Shown in pieces: positions 56,089 to 64,000 of a stretch of 64,000 nt of DNA (positions within the stretch are counted from its first letter, which is position 1; every line of letters starts with the position of its first letter). Both the position numbers and the translations under genes were made by a program. The stretch is from Rhodothermus bifroesti (lineage in GTDB: Bacteria > Bacteroidota > Rhodothermia > Rhodothermales > Rhodothermaceae), in assembly GCF_017908595.1 (NCBI RefSeq), contig NZ_JAGKTL010000004.1:186001-250000 (forward strand), read 5' to 3'. The notes under the pieces are model-generated. The model was given only the letters and a program-made list of their open reading frames with translations, was not told where the DNA came from and did not search any database.

Positions 56089-56268
56089 TCAGGTAACAGC
56101 CTGAGGCAGCCCAAGGCTAAAACGCTGCAAAGATAGCACGTCAGCACTGGTATCTAGCCGCGCTGCAGGCCCAAGCACATAAGCCAGAAAAACAAAAAAC
56201 GCCACCATCAGCAAAAAAGTGAGCACTAGCGCTATCCAAAGCCAAGCAGGAGTAATCTCGCGCCCCAT
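56089..56268 (-). CDS. Small single-pass membrane protein, unknown
   Basis: 59 residues from the ATG at 56268 (MGREITPAWLW); the frame is open up to 56334. One strong transmembrane segment is followed by a polar tail ending SLGLPQAVT. I do not recognise it. Its base composition is like the host chromosome rather than the AT-rich cassette just upstream. Confidence 0.5.
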   Translation of the reverse strand: MGREITPAWLWIALVLTFLLMVAFFVFLAYVLGPAARLDTSADVLSLQRFSLGLPQAVT

Positions 56269-56346
56269 TGTATTTAGGACTTTGGTTTTCACACTAGCAC
56301 GTCTTAAAAATAAAGAATTTAAAGAAGAAAGCAAACAGAAATTGTC

Positions 56347-59300
56347 CTAATCTACGTTATGAATGCTATTTAATACAAAAAAAAGTTTTTTATAGACATC
56401 CAAGATCGGCTTTTGTAAATATGGTTCTAGCTTCAGTAGGTGATTGTTATAATTATTATAACCTCTTGATATATTTTCACCATGAATTCTATACCAAAAT
56501 AAAGGTTCAGGGACAACACTAATTTTATACCCATTTAAACAAGCTCGAATTAAGAATTCCCAATCCTGAAAAGCAAAATTTCTTAATTCATTAAATCCTC
56601 CAAGCTCATGAAAAACCTTCAATTTAACAAGCATATTAGCATCTCCAAACACATTTTCAATACATCCAAGCTCTAAAAATCCGCCCAAAGGTATATATCT
56701 AGCAACAGGTAAATTAAGAACAAAATCTTCTTCTGTTTTAAAATTATCAGCGACACAAGTTAATATATCAGCATTAGAGTTAAGAGCTGCAGTGACAAAT
56801 GTCTCTATTTCAAAATCTTTTGCCAAATTATCATCATCCATAAACATAACATATTCTCCTGCAGCATGTTTTGCCCCCCAATTTCTTGCAGCACTAACGT
56901 ATTTATTTTTTTGTTTTAAAATTTTCCATTTCCTTTCTTCAAACAAGTCTTTTATATCTTCCAAAAACTGAAGCGCCTCAGGTTTGTCGCTTCCATCATC
57001 AACTAAAATAACCTCATACTTGTGATAAGTCTGGTTTAACAAAGAATTAATGGCTTGTTCAAGAAAATGTGGTCTATTGTAGTGCACTAAGCATACGCTA
57101 ACTAAAGGATTACGATCTTCAAGGTTTTTTAGATTCGGAGCACGCCTTTCTGCTCTGACCAATGCATTATGCCACGCAACCCAAGATTTTCTATTTTCTT
57201 TTTGATCAATTGCAGGTCTAGGTATAGGAGGAAGCTTAGTCAAAGCTTCACTGAGCGCATGAGCAAGCGCAGCGGCATTAGGCTCAAATAAGCAGTATGC
57301 ATGGTCATCAGGATGAATAAGCTCGGGGATACCTCCAACATTAGTTACAAGAAACCTCTTTTTAAGAGCTAAGCATTCATAAACCGATAGAGGAGAATTA
57401 TCCATACGATATGGCATAACAATAATAGCATTATTACAGTTTTTAATAAACTCCAAGGCTTCATTCCTATCAAAATTGGATAAAATATTGTTTTTCCAAG
57501 GCCAACCTTTAGATTTTTCCTGTATATATTTTTTACTATTTTTACCTTCAATTTTTACATCTTTTCCTAAAAAGAAGATTTGATCGATACAATGAGCTAC
57601 CTCAGTATTTTTTATAAGATTTAAAGCTTGGCAAAATATATCCAAGCCTTTTCTAAACTCTAATCTCCCAAAAAAAATCAGATTCAGCTTATTACACTTG
57701 TTCTTTTGCTCTGTATCTACACCAATCGCATCAAGAAATAATGGATAAGGTTTAATGATATAATTGGAAACATGAATATTCCATTGCTTTTCAATCCAAT
57801 TCTTCATATAGTTATTAATAAACCAAACATAATCCGCTCTCTTGACACTTTCTTTCTCCATAAAATCAATTTCTAAATCTCTAATACCAGGAAATTTTAG
57901 GTTATAGTGTAAGGTCCATAAGTGAGGACTATGTACACCAACAACAATTTTACAGTTTTTAAAAGCCAACCCTTGTTCTTTTGCAAGCATTGAATAAAAT
58001 GCCAATCCCTGCCATTCATGAAAATGAATAACATCAAAACATTCTTGATATTTTTTTAGCCATTGATAAATTTCAAAAGATAAAGCCCTAGACAAAGATG
58101 AGCTTTTTAAACTACAATTATTTAGCAATGCAGAAAGTGGTATAACTTGAATATTGTTTTTGCGATAGTACTCTATCCATTTATAAGTAGAATTATCTAC
58201 ACGATGTCCTACATATAAAACAGTCACTTGCCAATCATTTTGGGCCAATAATTCTGCCAGCTCTGTATATGCAGTACCTATACCTCCATTTTTTACTATG
58301 CCCACAAAATCTGAAGCCACAATACAAACGCTTTTACTATTTATTCTTTTAATATCCAAGCTAGACTTAAATTCGTTCCACCTTTTGGATAACGTTTCTA
58401 TAATTGAAAAGAGCTTTTCTGCATATATATCAAAAGAATATTTTTCTTCAGCATATCTTCTATATGCAAAAGAGTCATAAGTATCATTTATGACCTTATC
58501 AACAAATTCATTTACTGTTTTAAATAACCACGAATTAGGGTAAAGTTCATCAGAGCCAGGGAAATAATGGACTAATGGTTTAACACCACATGCTGCTGCT
58601 TCCAAAACACAATAAGGATTTCCTTCATGAATGCTTGGAAGTATCAAATAGTGTTTATCCTTCAACCAGTCAGATACATTTTCTATCCATCCACACCATA
58701 TCACATTATCCTTCAGATCTAATTTATCAATAATATTTGTTAGGTATTGATCAATTTCTTCATTTTGCTTTATGCCTCCAATATACAATTTATATTTTTT
58801 GTCTAGCTCAACAAGTGCTTTAATACATTGAATAAGCAAGGATGGGTTTTTCCTATAATTTAGATATCCCAAATAAGCTATGTTATATCCTTTTTCTTTG
58901 ACATGAAAGTCAAATTTATCAATATTAATTATACTTGGAATTATAGAAACGTCTAAAAAATCAAATTTGCTTAAATCTACTTTTTCCTTGATTAAATCGT
59001 AGACATGTTTGCTTGTAACAATCAGATGATCTACAAAATTCCAGTTTATGTTTTCAAACCAATTGGTAAAAACTTCATATCTATGCACTCTGCAAATCAC
59101 GGCTGCGGTTTTTCTTAACGTATTGCTGGCCTGTGCTAAAATGGCATCGGCCCACTCGAACCATACAACATCTGCCCAATCTAGAGCGTCTTGAATTAAT
59201 CGAAAGTCTACCTTTTCTGAGAAGTGATAGGCCCTGACATGATATCTTGCCGAAAATGCAATTTCTAAATCAATGATAAAACTGGTATTAGATCCACAAA

Positions 59301-59736
59301 TAAAAGCAACTTTAATAGGATTTTCTGCAGTTTTAGGTTTACCTAGGTCAACTGTTTCTTCCAATTTCAATTTAATGGACAGTATTTCATATATTACATT
59401 CCCCAATATTTTTTCATATTTTACTTTCTCTTCATCATCAATATTTACATGGTATTTTAAATAAACTTCAGCTGCCAAGTCTAGGTGATTATATTTAATT
59501 AACGTATCCAAAAGATTAAAAAAGGCTTTCGCAAATGAAGGATCATATTGCAAAGCTTTTTCAAAATACTCTACGGCTTTTTCTACTTCACCCAGCTCAG
59601 CATAAACCAACCCTGCATCGTTGAGTGCCCGAGTGTTTTGAGGATCTACATCCAATACAGATTTAAAAAATCGCAAAGCTTCTCCATATTCCCCCCTCAC
59701 AAAGAATTCTTCTCCGATTAAAACATTCCTGTTCAT
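56347..59736 (-). CDS. TPR module fused to three glycosyltransferase domains (GT4-GT4-GT2)
   Basis: The protein has 1129 residues. Residues 1-115 are TPR repeats (ALNDAGLVYAELGEVEKAVE). Residues about 140-460 form a first GT-B/GT4-like domain (IAYLGYLNYRKNPSLLIQ; HEGNPYCVLEAAACG near 372). Residues about 470-860 form a second GT4 (GGIGTAYTELAELL at about 482, FFGRLEFRKGLDIF, PLSVYECLALKKRFLVTNVGG near 779). Residues about 877-1129 form a GT2 domain (VSVCLVHYNRPHFLEQ, ILVDDGSD, MFMDDDN as the DxD). There is no signal peptide or membrane segment. Most of the DNA is strongly AT-rich with A/T-ending codons, unlike its neighbours, which suggests transfer. The TPR part is about half identical to that of the preceding sulfotransferase, 13 bases upstream. 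Likely builds a glycan on a protein or lipid carrier. Confidence 0.88.
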   Translation of the reverse strand: MNRNVLIGEEFFVRGEYGEALRFFKSVLDVDPQNTRALNDAGLVYAELGEVEKAVEYFEKALQYDPSFAKAFFNLLDTLIKYNHLDLAAEVYLKYHVNIDDEEKVKYEKILGNVIYEILSIKLKLEETVDLGKPKTAENPIKVAFICGSNTSFIIDLEIAFSARYHVRAYHFSEKVDFRLIQDALDWADVVWFEWADAILAQASNTLRKTAAVICRVHRYEVFTNWFENINWNFVDHLIVTSKHVYDLIKEKVDLSKFDFLDVSIIPSIINIDKFDFHVKEKGYNIAYLGYLNYRKNPSLLIQCIKALVELDKKYKLYIGGIKQNEEIDQYLTNIIDKLDLKDNVIWCGWIENVSDWLKDKHYLILPSIHEGNPYCVLEAAACGVKPLVHYFPGSDELYPNSWLFKTVNEFVDKVINDTYDSFAYRRYAEEKYSFDIYAEKLFSIIETLSKRWNEFKSSLDIKRINSKSVCIVASDFVGIVKNGGIGTAYTELAELLAQNDWQVTVLYVGHRVDNSTYKWIEYYRKNNIQVIPLSALLNNCSLKSSSLSRALSFEIYQWLKKYQECFDVIHFHEWQGLAFYSMLAKEQGLAFKNCKIVVGVHSPHLWTLHYNLKFPGIRDLEIDFMEKESVKRADYVWFINNYMKNWIEKQWNIHVSNYIIKPYPLFLDAIGVDTEQKNKCNKLNLIFFGRLEFRKGLDIFCQALNLIKNTEVAHCIDQIFFLGKDVKIEGKNSKKYIQEKSKGWPWKNNILSNFDRNEALEFIKNCNNAIIVMPYRMDNSPLSVYECLALKKRFLVTNVGGIPELIHPDDHAYCLFEPNAAALAHALSEALTKLPPIPRPAIDQKENRKSWVAWHNALVRAERRAPNLKNLEDRNPLVSVCLVHYNRPHFLEQAINSLLNQTYHKYEVILVDDGSDKPEALQFLEDIKDLFEERKWKILKQKNKYVSAARNWGAKHAAGEYVMFMDDDNLAKDFEIETFVTAALNSNADILTCVADNFKTEEDFVLNLPVARYIPLGGFLELGCIENVFGDANMLVKLKVFHELGGFNELRNFAFQDWEFLIRACLNGYKISVVPEPLFWYRIHGENISRGYNNYNNHLLKLEPYLQKPILDVYKKLFFVLNSIHNVD

Positions 59737-59749
59737 ATCTATATTTATT

Positions 59750-60952
59750 TTAGTTAATATTGAATTCCGAAATAATATCGAAGATAAAATCTACGTAGGC
59801 ACTTTCATGCTTTGACACAACATAGAGAGAGAAATACAAGAACTTTATCATGGGATTAACATTGTTTAAATGTAGAAGTTCTTGCATGTTGTGATGATAG
59901 TGACTCATATTTTCTTCAACAAAACTGTTAATATTTTCTAGATTTATTTTATGTTTTATTCCTATAAACTTCTTGATTTTTTCTATCTGTATGTTTCTGT
60001 GTTTATCGTTTAGCACATCTTCATAATTTACGATAATTTTGGGACTTGATCTTATATTTTTTAATATCAGCATATTATACTTAAACCAAAGTTTTAGGCC
60101 TTTTTCTAAAGGAAAATTGTTTCTTTTTTGTAGAGATTTGGCAACACTCAGAGGATTTCGCAGGCATACTACATATTTTATTTTATCATTAGGTATAACA
60201 TCCTTCCAAAAAGGAAGTGTAAGACATGTCCTTGGATCTTTCCATCCCCATATTTTATACTTAGACATGTTTTTGTTTATAAATTCTATAACTCTAAATT
60301 TTAAATCCCTAAATTTATTCGACCTTTCCCAACCCTCATAAAAAATCGGAGGCTCACTCCAGGTATATTCTTTGTCAGCTGGACTACCTAATCTCCTTAG
60401 TATTTCATCATTCACTTCGACAAAGAATTTATTCTCCCAGAAACCTTTTGGATTGTCCGGTGCTGGTTTCAAAAAATCTTCTGCTTCACCTAGATAAACT
60501 CCTAACAGATTTAATATTCTAGATATCGTAGACGTCCCACTACGATGCATTCCCAAGATGATTACTACTTGAGAAGATTCCTCTACCAAAGCTTTCTGAT
60601 CTTCAAAAATAGACTTATACTTTATTCTTTCTTCTCCATCTAAAATGTTCGATTTATATTGATGATATGCCTCTTGAGCTAAATCCCAAAAATCGTACTT
60701 CATTAACACGTCAAGCAAATTATAAAACGCACGCTCATGCGTAGGATCACAATGCAAAGCGTACTCGAAACACTCAACGGCTTTTTCTATCTGCCCGAGC
60801 TCAGCATAGGCCAGTCCGGCATCGTTTAAGGCATAGGTATTATCCGGATCCTCGCGTAATACCCTCTCGAAAAGATGCAACGCTTGCACATAAGATCCTT
60901 GTAGAAAATGATCTTCCCCTTGAAGCAATAGGGCCTTTAGGTTATCCTGCAT
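59750..60952 (-). CDS. TPR module fused to a sulfotransferase
   Basis: The protein has 400 residues. Residues 1-115 are TPR repeats (ALNDAGLAYAELGQIEKAVE). The rest is a sulfotransferase: the 5'-phosphosulfate loop VVIILGMHRSGTSTISRIL is near residue 133, then a PKGFWENKFFVEVND segment, WKDPRTCLTLPFW, and the 3'-phosphate-binding VVCLRNPLSVAKSLQKR. It should transfer sulfate from PAPS to a hydroxyl, probably of a glycan made by the downstream glycosyltransferase. The first ~250 bases have host-like composition and the remainder is AT-rich, so the gene looks assembled from two sources. It is first in the two-gene unit. Confidence 0.88.
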   Translation of the reverse strand: MQDNLKALLLQGEDHFLQGSYVQALHLFERVLREDPDNTYALNDAGLAYAELGQIEKAVECFEYALHCDPTHERAFYNLLDVLMKYDFWDLAQEAYHQYKSNILDGEERIKYKSIFEDQKALVEESSQVVIILGMHRSGTSTISRILNLLGVYLGEAEDFLKPAPDNPKGFWENKFFVEVNDEILRRLGSPADKEYTWSEPPIFYEGWERSNKFRDLKFRVIEFINKNMSKYKIWGWKDPRTCLTLPFWKDVIPNDKIKYVVCLRNPLSVAKSLQKRNNFPLEKGLKLWFKYNMLILKNIRSSPKIIVNYEDVLNDKHRNIQIEKIKKFIGIKHKINLENINSFVEENMSHYHHNMQELLHLNNVNPMIKFLYFSLYVVSKHESAYVDFIFDIISEFNIN

Positions 60953-61013
60953 CGAACCAAAGCGATTTTTGAAACTGGGAACACGCCCATATTTTTAACA
61001 AATCGGCTGCCAA

Positions 61014-61886
61014 TCAGCCTTGAGTTTGCCCTGAGCTGCGTGGATCCAGATTAAAAAACGCGCAAAGTGCCTCAAAAAGCTCGGGGTGGCGATGGGCCAA
61101 TAGCTCTGGCCGCTCGAAAAAGTTTTCCACTGCTACGGCAAAAAATTCGGCCGCACTGGTGGCTGCATATCGGCGCAGCACGGACCGTCCCTGACGCACT
61201 TTGACCATTTCTGCCCGCATCAGTCGCCGCCAAGCCTCAGCCGAAGCTGGATTAAGCAAGGTTGGAATCCCGTCCGCGTCTAGATTCTCAAAATCAAACA
61301 AATGCGCCAGCTCGTGCAGCACCACATTATCTCCGTCATGAGGGACTGCCCATCCCATCTCTACAGCCTTTGCCGACAGGATCACGGGTCCTTGTGCATG
61401 TGCCATGCCCTCATAGTCTCCCAAGGCATCTTCATCGTAGTCTTCGTTAAACCGACCCGCGTAAAAGAGAAATGTCCGACGTGCAGGCAGCTCCCAGTTA
61501 GGACGGCCATGAAGCAGTAGCGCAGCCCCTGCAGCTACCGCCAAGCGTAGCGTTTCCGTGACTTCAACCCCTACGCCTTCAAACCGCTGCTCGTCCAAAA
61601 AGAACTGCACGTCGCGCTCAAAGCGTCGCCGTCCTACTGCGTCTAGGCCTCGATAGAACGGCACATGCGCTTCCAACCATAGGCGCCACGCCGCGGGAAA
61701 CGGTTGTCGCGCCACCCGCCAGCGCCGCCACGAAGGCCACATTCCCCATGCAAAGACCCCAAAGGCTATCAGCGCACCTACCCACATTCCTATACCCATC
61801 CGCACTCCTATCCAGCTAACCATTCCTCCCAGCACAAAAGCCAACACCCCGTAAACCCCAACTACAGCACGACGGACAATTTGCAT
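61014..61886 (-). CDS. MtfA-like (M90) zinc peptidase with N-terminal membrane segments
   Basis: The protein has 290 residues. The zinc site is VVLHELAHLFDFENLDADGIP with a later Glu in SAAEFFAVAVENFFERP. RTFLFYAGRFNED and SAKAVEMGWAV are as in MtfA. Two hydrophobic stretches at the N-terminus (about 5-50) anchor it, as in many non-proteobacterial members. E. coli MtfA binds Mlc and has aminopeptidase activity; here the substrate is unknown. It ends 61 bases upstream of the TPR-sulfotransferase gene and diverges from flgF. Confidence 0.9.
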   Translation of the reverse strand: MQIVRRAVVGVYGVLAFVLGGMVSWIGVRMGIGMWVGALIAFGVFAWGMWPSWRRWRVARQPFPAAWRLWLEAHVPFYRGLDAVGRRRFERDVQFFLDEQRFEGVGVEVTETLRLAVAAGAALLLHGRPNWELPARRTFLFYAGRFNEDYDEDALGDYEGMAHAQGPVILSAKAVEMGWAVPHDGDNVVLHELAHLFDFENLDADGIPTLLNPASAEAWRRLMRAEMVKVRQGRSVLRRYAATSAAEFFAVAVENFFERPELLAHRHPELFEALCAFFNLDPRSSGQTQG

Positions 61887-62001
61887 GATATCGACCGTTT
61901 GGCCTATTCCATAAGGAAAAGTTGCCCTCTCTCCCGGGAAAATTATGCCCTACATGGCCTGTCTGCACAGGCTAAGGCGTCATTTTAAAGCCTCAAGCAG
62001 C

Positions 62002-62017
62002 TTGGCAGCGTCTTTGC
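62002..62017 (+). promoter_or_regulatory. Candidate sigma-54 promoter of the flagellar rod genes
   Basis: TTGGCAGCGTCTTTGC contains GG (62004-62005), exactly 10 bases, then GC (62016-62017). This is the -24/-12 spacing required by sigma-54, and it matches TTGGCA-N5-TTGC well. It lies 43 bases before the flgF ATG. Presence of RpoN cannot be checked here. Confidence 0.5.
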
Positions 62018-62059
62018 CGTCGGCATTTCACGTGCGCAGCTAACCTTCTACGGCCCACC

Positions 62060-62788
62060 ATGCTGCTTCGTCTCCAAAACGCTGCTGCTTCGATGACCGA
62101 GGCCTTGCGCCAGCAAGAACGGTTGGCCAACAATTTGGCCAACGTCAACACGGTTGGCTACAAACAAGAACGCTTTTTTGTGGAAGCCCTAAATGAACAA
62201 CTGGACCTGGAACGGGCACCCCGCAGCGACCGCCGTCTTGCTCAATGGAATGAGCTCACGCAAGGTCCCTTAGAACCTACCGGCAACCCGCTCGACGTCG
62301 CCATCGAAGGCGAAGGGTTTTTTGTGGTCACCGACGAAACAACCGGGGCCACCTTCTACACCCGCTCTGGACAATTTATGCTCGACACTGAAGGGGTGCT
62401 GAGAACTATCGATGGCCTATTGGTTGAAGGTCAAAACGGCCCTATCCGCCTTTCACCCCTTGAGCAGCGCCAGCCCCTTTCCATCAGTCAAGACGGAGTG
62501 GTTCGTGCCGGAGAGCGCGAAATCGACCGCCTGCAGCTTGTACGCTTTGCCCACCCCGAAGCCCTATTCCGCGTGACAGGGGCTCGCTTCGAGGCTGCCG
62601 GCCAAACACCAGAACCCCTCGAAAATCCACGCCTACGTCCTGGATTTCTCGAAGGCAGCAACGTCAACCCTGTGCTCGCCATGACCGAAATGATCGAGCA
62701 CTTTCATCGATTTGAAACCCAGCAAAAAGTCATTCAAACGACCGACCAACTGCTGGGACAAATTACCCGTGACCTTGGCAAATTCTAA
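62060..62788 (+). CDS. flgF: Flagellar basal-body proximal rod protein FlgF
   Basis: The protein has 242 residues. The N-terminal rod signature is EALRQQERLANNLANVNTVGYKQERFFVEA. The middle is PLEPTGNPLDVAIEGEGFFVVTDE...FYTRSGQFMLDTEGVL. The C-terminal FLEGSNVNPVLAMTEMIEHFHRFETQQKVIQT matches the FlgE/F/G family. It is shorter and more divergent than the following FlgG, which fits FlgF. The flgG start is 18 bases past its stop. The protein is exported by the flagellar type III system and forms the rod. Confidence 0.92.
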   Translation: MLLRLQNAAASMTEALRQQERLANNLANVNTVGYKQERFFVEALNEQLDLERAPRSDRRLAQWNELTQGPLEPTGNPLDVAIEGEGFFVVTDETTGATFYTRSGQFMLDTEGVLRTIDGLLVEGQNGPIRLSPLEQRQPLSISQDGVVRAGEREIDRLQLVRFAHPEALFRVTGARFEAAGQTPEPLENPRLRPGFLEGSNVNPVLAMTEMIEHFHRFETQQKVIQTTDQLLGQITRDLGKF

Positions 62789-62806
62789 ACCAACCAGCGT
62801 GCGCTT

Positions 62807-63595
62807 ATGCTACGTGCGCTCCGAACTGCTGCCCTGGGCATGAACGCCCAGCAAACCGGTGTCGATACCATTGCCCACAACCTGGCGAACGCTAATACGA
62901 CCGGCTTTAAACAGGCCCGGGTGGTCTTTCAAGACCTGCTCTACCAGACCATCCAAACACCTGGCCAAGAAGAAGCCCAGGGCATCACACCGCCAGCCTC
63001 GATTCAGCTAGGCAGCGGGGTGGCCATTGTGGCCACTGTACGTCAATTTACCCAGGGAAGCCTTATCGAAACCGGTAACGCACTGGACCTTGCCATCAAC
63101 GGTGACGGCTTTTTCCAAATCCGTCGGCCCGATGGATCGATTGTCTACACCCGCGACGGGACCTTCACGCTCAATGCCAACGGTACCCTGGTCACGCAAA
63201 CGGGCCTACCGTTGGAACCAGAATTAAACGTCCCGCCCGACACCATCGAAATCCACATCAGCCAGGACGGGGCAGTCTCGGTAAGGCTCCAGGGCGCAAC
63301 AGAAAGCGTGGAAATCGGCCAACTCGAACTCGCACGCTTCCCTAACCCAGCTGGACTACGGGCCATTGGAGGTAACCTTTACGAGCAGACCGAAGCTAGT
63401 GGCTTCCCTATCCTAGGTCCACCGGGTGAGGCCGGGTTTGGCACCGTTCGGCAAGGCTTCCTGGAGGCTGCTAATGTAGACATCGTACAAGAAATGGTTA
63501 ATCTGATCACCGCGCAGCGGGCCTACGAGATCAACTCCAAAATGGTCACCACCAGCGAGGAAATGCTCCAAACGGCTAGCCAAATGAAACGGTAA
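62807..63595 (+). CDS. flgG: Flagellar basal-body distal rod protein FlgG
   Basis: 262 residues, the typical FlgG length. Signatures are MLRALRTAALGMNAQQTGVDT at the start, IAHNLANANTTGFKQARVVFQDL, SLIETGNALDLAINGDGFFQI, YTRDGTFTLNANGTLVTQTG, and the C-terminal FLEAANVDIVQEMVNLITAQRAYEINSKMVTTSEEM. The stop overlaps the next start (TAATG), so the partial flgA is likely co-translated. Confidence 0.97.
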   Translation: MLRALRTAALGMNAQQTGVDTIAHNLANANTTGFKQARVVFQDLLYQTIQTPGQEEAQGITPPASIQLGSGVAIVATVRQFTQGSLIETGNALDLAINGDGFFQIRRPDGSIVYTRDGTFTLNANGTLVTQTGLPLEPELNVPPDTIEIHISQDGAVSVRLQGATESVEIGQLELARFPNPAGLRAIGGNLYEQTEASGFPILGPPGEAGFGTVRQGFLEAANVDIVQEMVNLITAQRAYEINSKMVTTSEEMLQTASQMKR

Positions 63596-64000
63596 TGAAA
63601 CGGGCTCTTCCCATAAGTGTCGCTCTCTGGACCCTGATGGGGCCGGCCATTGCCTCCGACCCCATCGACACGCGGCTTTTGGTTGCCGCCGACTCGCTGC
63701 TTGCAGCGGCTTTTCCAACGCTGCACGGTCACCTCAAGGCCAGCCTAATGCGGTATCAGGTGACGGCCAGTGGGCCCTTGCAGCTTCGGTTACCACCCAC
63801 CACCAAAGATCCCATAGGACACCTGCAGGTCGATGTATGGGTCGCCGATGCTCAGCAGCTCTGGCGCAAAGTCGGCTGGGCGCTCTTTTTTGTGGCTCGC
63901 TACGATTCGGTTGTTGTTGCGCGACGTACGTTCCAGCGCGGGGATAACGTATCGGGAGCTGACCTGGCCATCGTCTGGCAGGAAACCACGCGGCTACGTA
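63595..64000 (+). CDS. flgA: Flagellar P-ring assembly chaperone FlgA, truncated by the window end
   Basis: The open frame starts at the ATG at 63595, overlapping the flgG stop by one base, and runs off the right edge after 135 codons. It has a signal peptide (MKRALPISVALWTLMGPAIA). Near the cut is a SAF-type segment, VARRTFQRGDNVSGADLAIVWQE, typical of FlgA. Position after flgG supports the call. FlgA helps assemble the P-ring in the periplasm. Confidence 0.85.
   Translation, partial: MKRALPISVALWTLMGPAIASDPIDTRLLVAADSLLAAAFPTLHGHLKASLMRYQVTASGPLQLRLPPTTKDPIGHLQVDVWVADAQQLWRKVGWALFFVARYDSVVVARRTFQRGDNVSGADLAIVWQETTRLR

Noticed and set aside
56281-60952. Insertion sequence or genomic-island boundary repeats
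   Set aside because: Composition suggests transfer, but I found no transposase, integrase, att-like repeat or tRNA at either edge.
61001-61019. Small hairpin GGCTG-CCAAT-CAGCC at the end of the MtfA-like gene
   Set aside because: Only a 5-base stem, overlaps the stop codon and lacks a solid T run; not convincing as a terminator.
1-64000. CRISPR arrays, rRNA genes, prophage
   Set aside because: Scanned by eye; no regular repeat-spacer pattern, no rRNA-like sequence and no cluster of phage genes.

Overview
The window looks like chromosome from a thermophilic, moderately GC-rich member of the Rhodothermota/Bacteroidota (Rhodothermus-like). This is inferred from several signals. There is a type IX secretion sorting domain plus PorD-like and PorV/PorQ-like proteins, two S46 dipeptidyl peptidases, and start sites that mostly lack strong Shine-Dalgarno sequences. 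Some promoters fit the Bacteroidota pattern TTTG-N19/20-TAnnTTTG. A three-gene set for di-myo-inositol phosphate, a thermolyte, is also present. Flagellar rod genes at the right end fit Rhodothermus-type organisms, which combine type IX secretion with flagella. Gene density is very high, and convergent neighbours often overlap by 4 to 50 bases.

Left part (1-21 kb), mostly housekeeping: a truncated NRDE/TANGO2-like protein, a T9SS-exported protein, an MnmM-like methyltransferase, and a forward run aroB - tamB-like - rnr. Then come hemL and hemH (coupled), pckA, the putative inositol thermolyte operon (CDP-alcohol phosphotransferase, inositol-phosphate synthase, nucleotidyltransferase), and hemF. 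Divergent from hemF is a 100-residue protein resembling an isolated HK97-type A domain. An RluA-type pseudouridine synthase and hemE follow.

Middle part (21-50 kb), mostly envelope, degradation and repair: a CTP-dependent lipid kinase, a secreted GH2 glycosidase, a lipase, an S9 peptidase fused to a formylglycine-generating-enzyme-like domain, and a patatin. Next are a degenerate DprA-like protein coupled to an alkaline-phosphatase-superfamily enzyme, a coupled tandem of S46 peptidases, tRNA-Leu(UAG), and a trans-sulfuration PLP enzyme. Then come PorD-like and PorV/Q-like genes, a helix-hairpin-helix/beta-barrel protein, a lone receiver, and a CusF-SCO1 copper lipoprotein. The stretch ends with a tightly coupled AddA-like / AddB-like / metalloprotease-propeller-barrel operon.

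Right part (50-64 kb): a TerC gene controlled by a clear yybP-ykoY manganese riboswitch with promoter and intrinsic terminator, tRNA-Ser(CGA), and an HD phosphohydrolase. A NarL-type two-component pair follows, whose kinase carries a FixL-like PAS domain. Then comes an AT-rich, apparently acquired, two-gene cassette. In it the same N-terminal TPR module is fused in one gene to a sulfotransferase and in the next to three consecutive glycosyltransferase domains. It lies about 1.1 kb from the flagellar genes flgF-flgG-flgA (flgA truncated by the window end), which have a candidate sigma-54 promoter. No CRISPR array, transposase, integrase or rRNA gene was seen.
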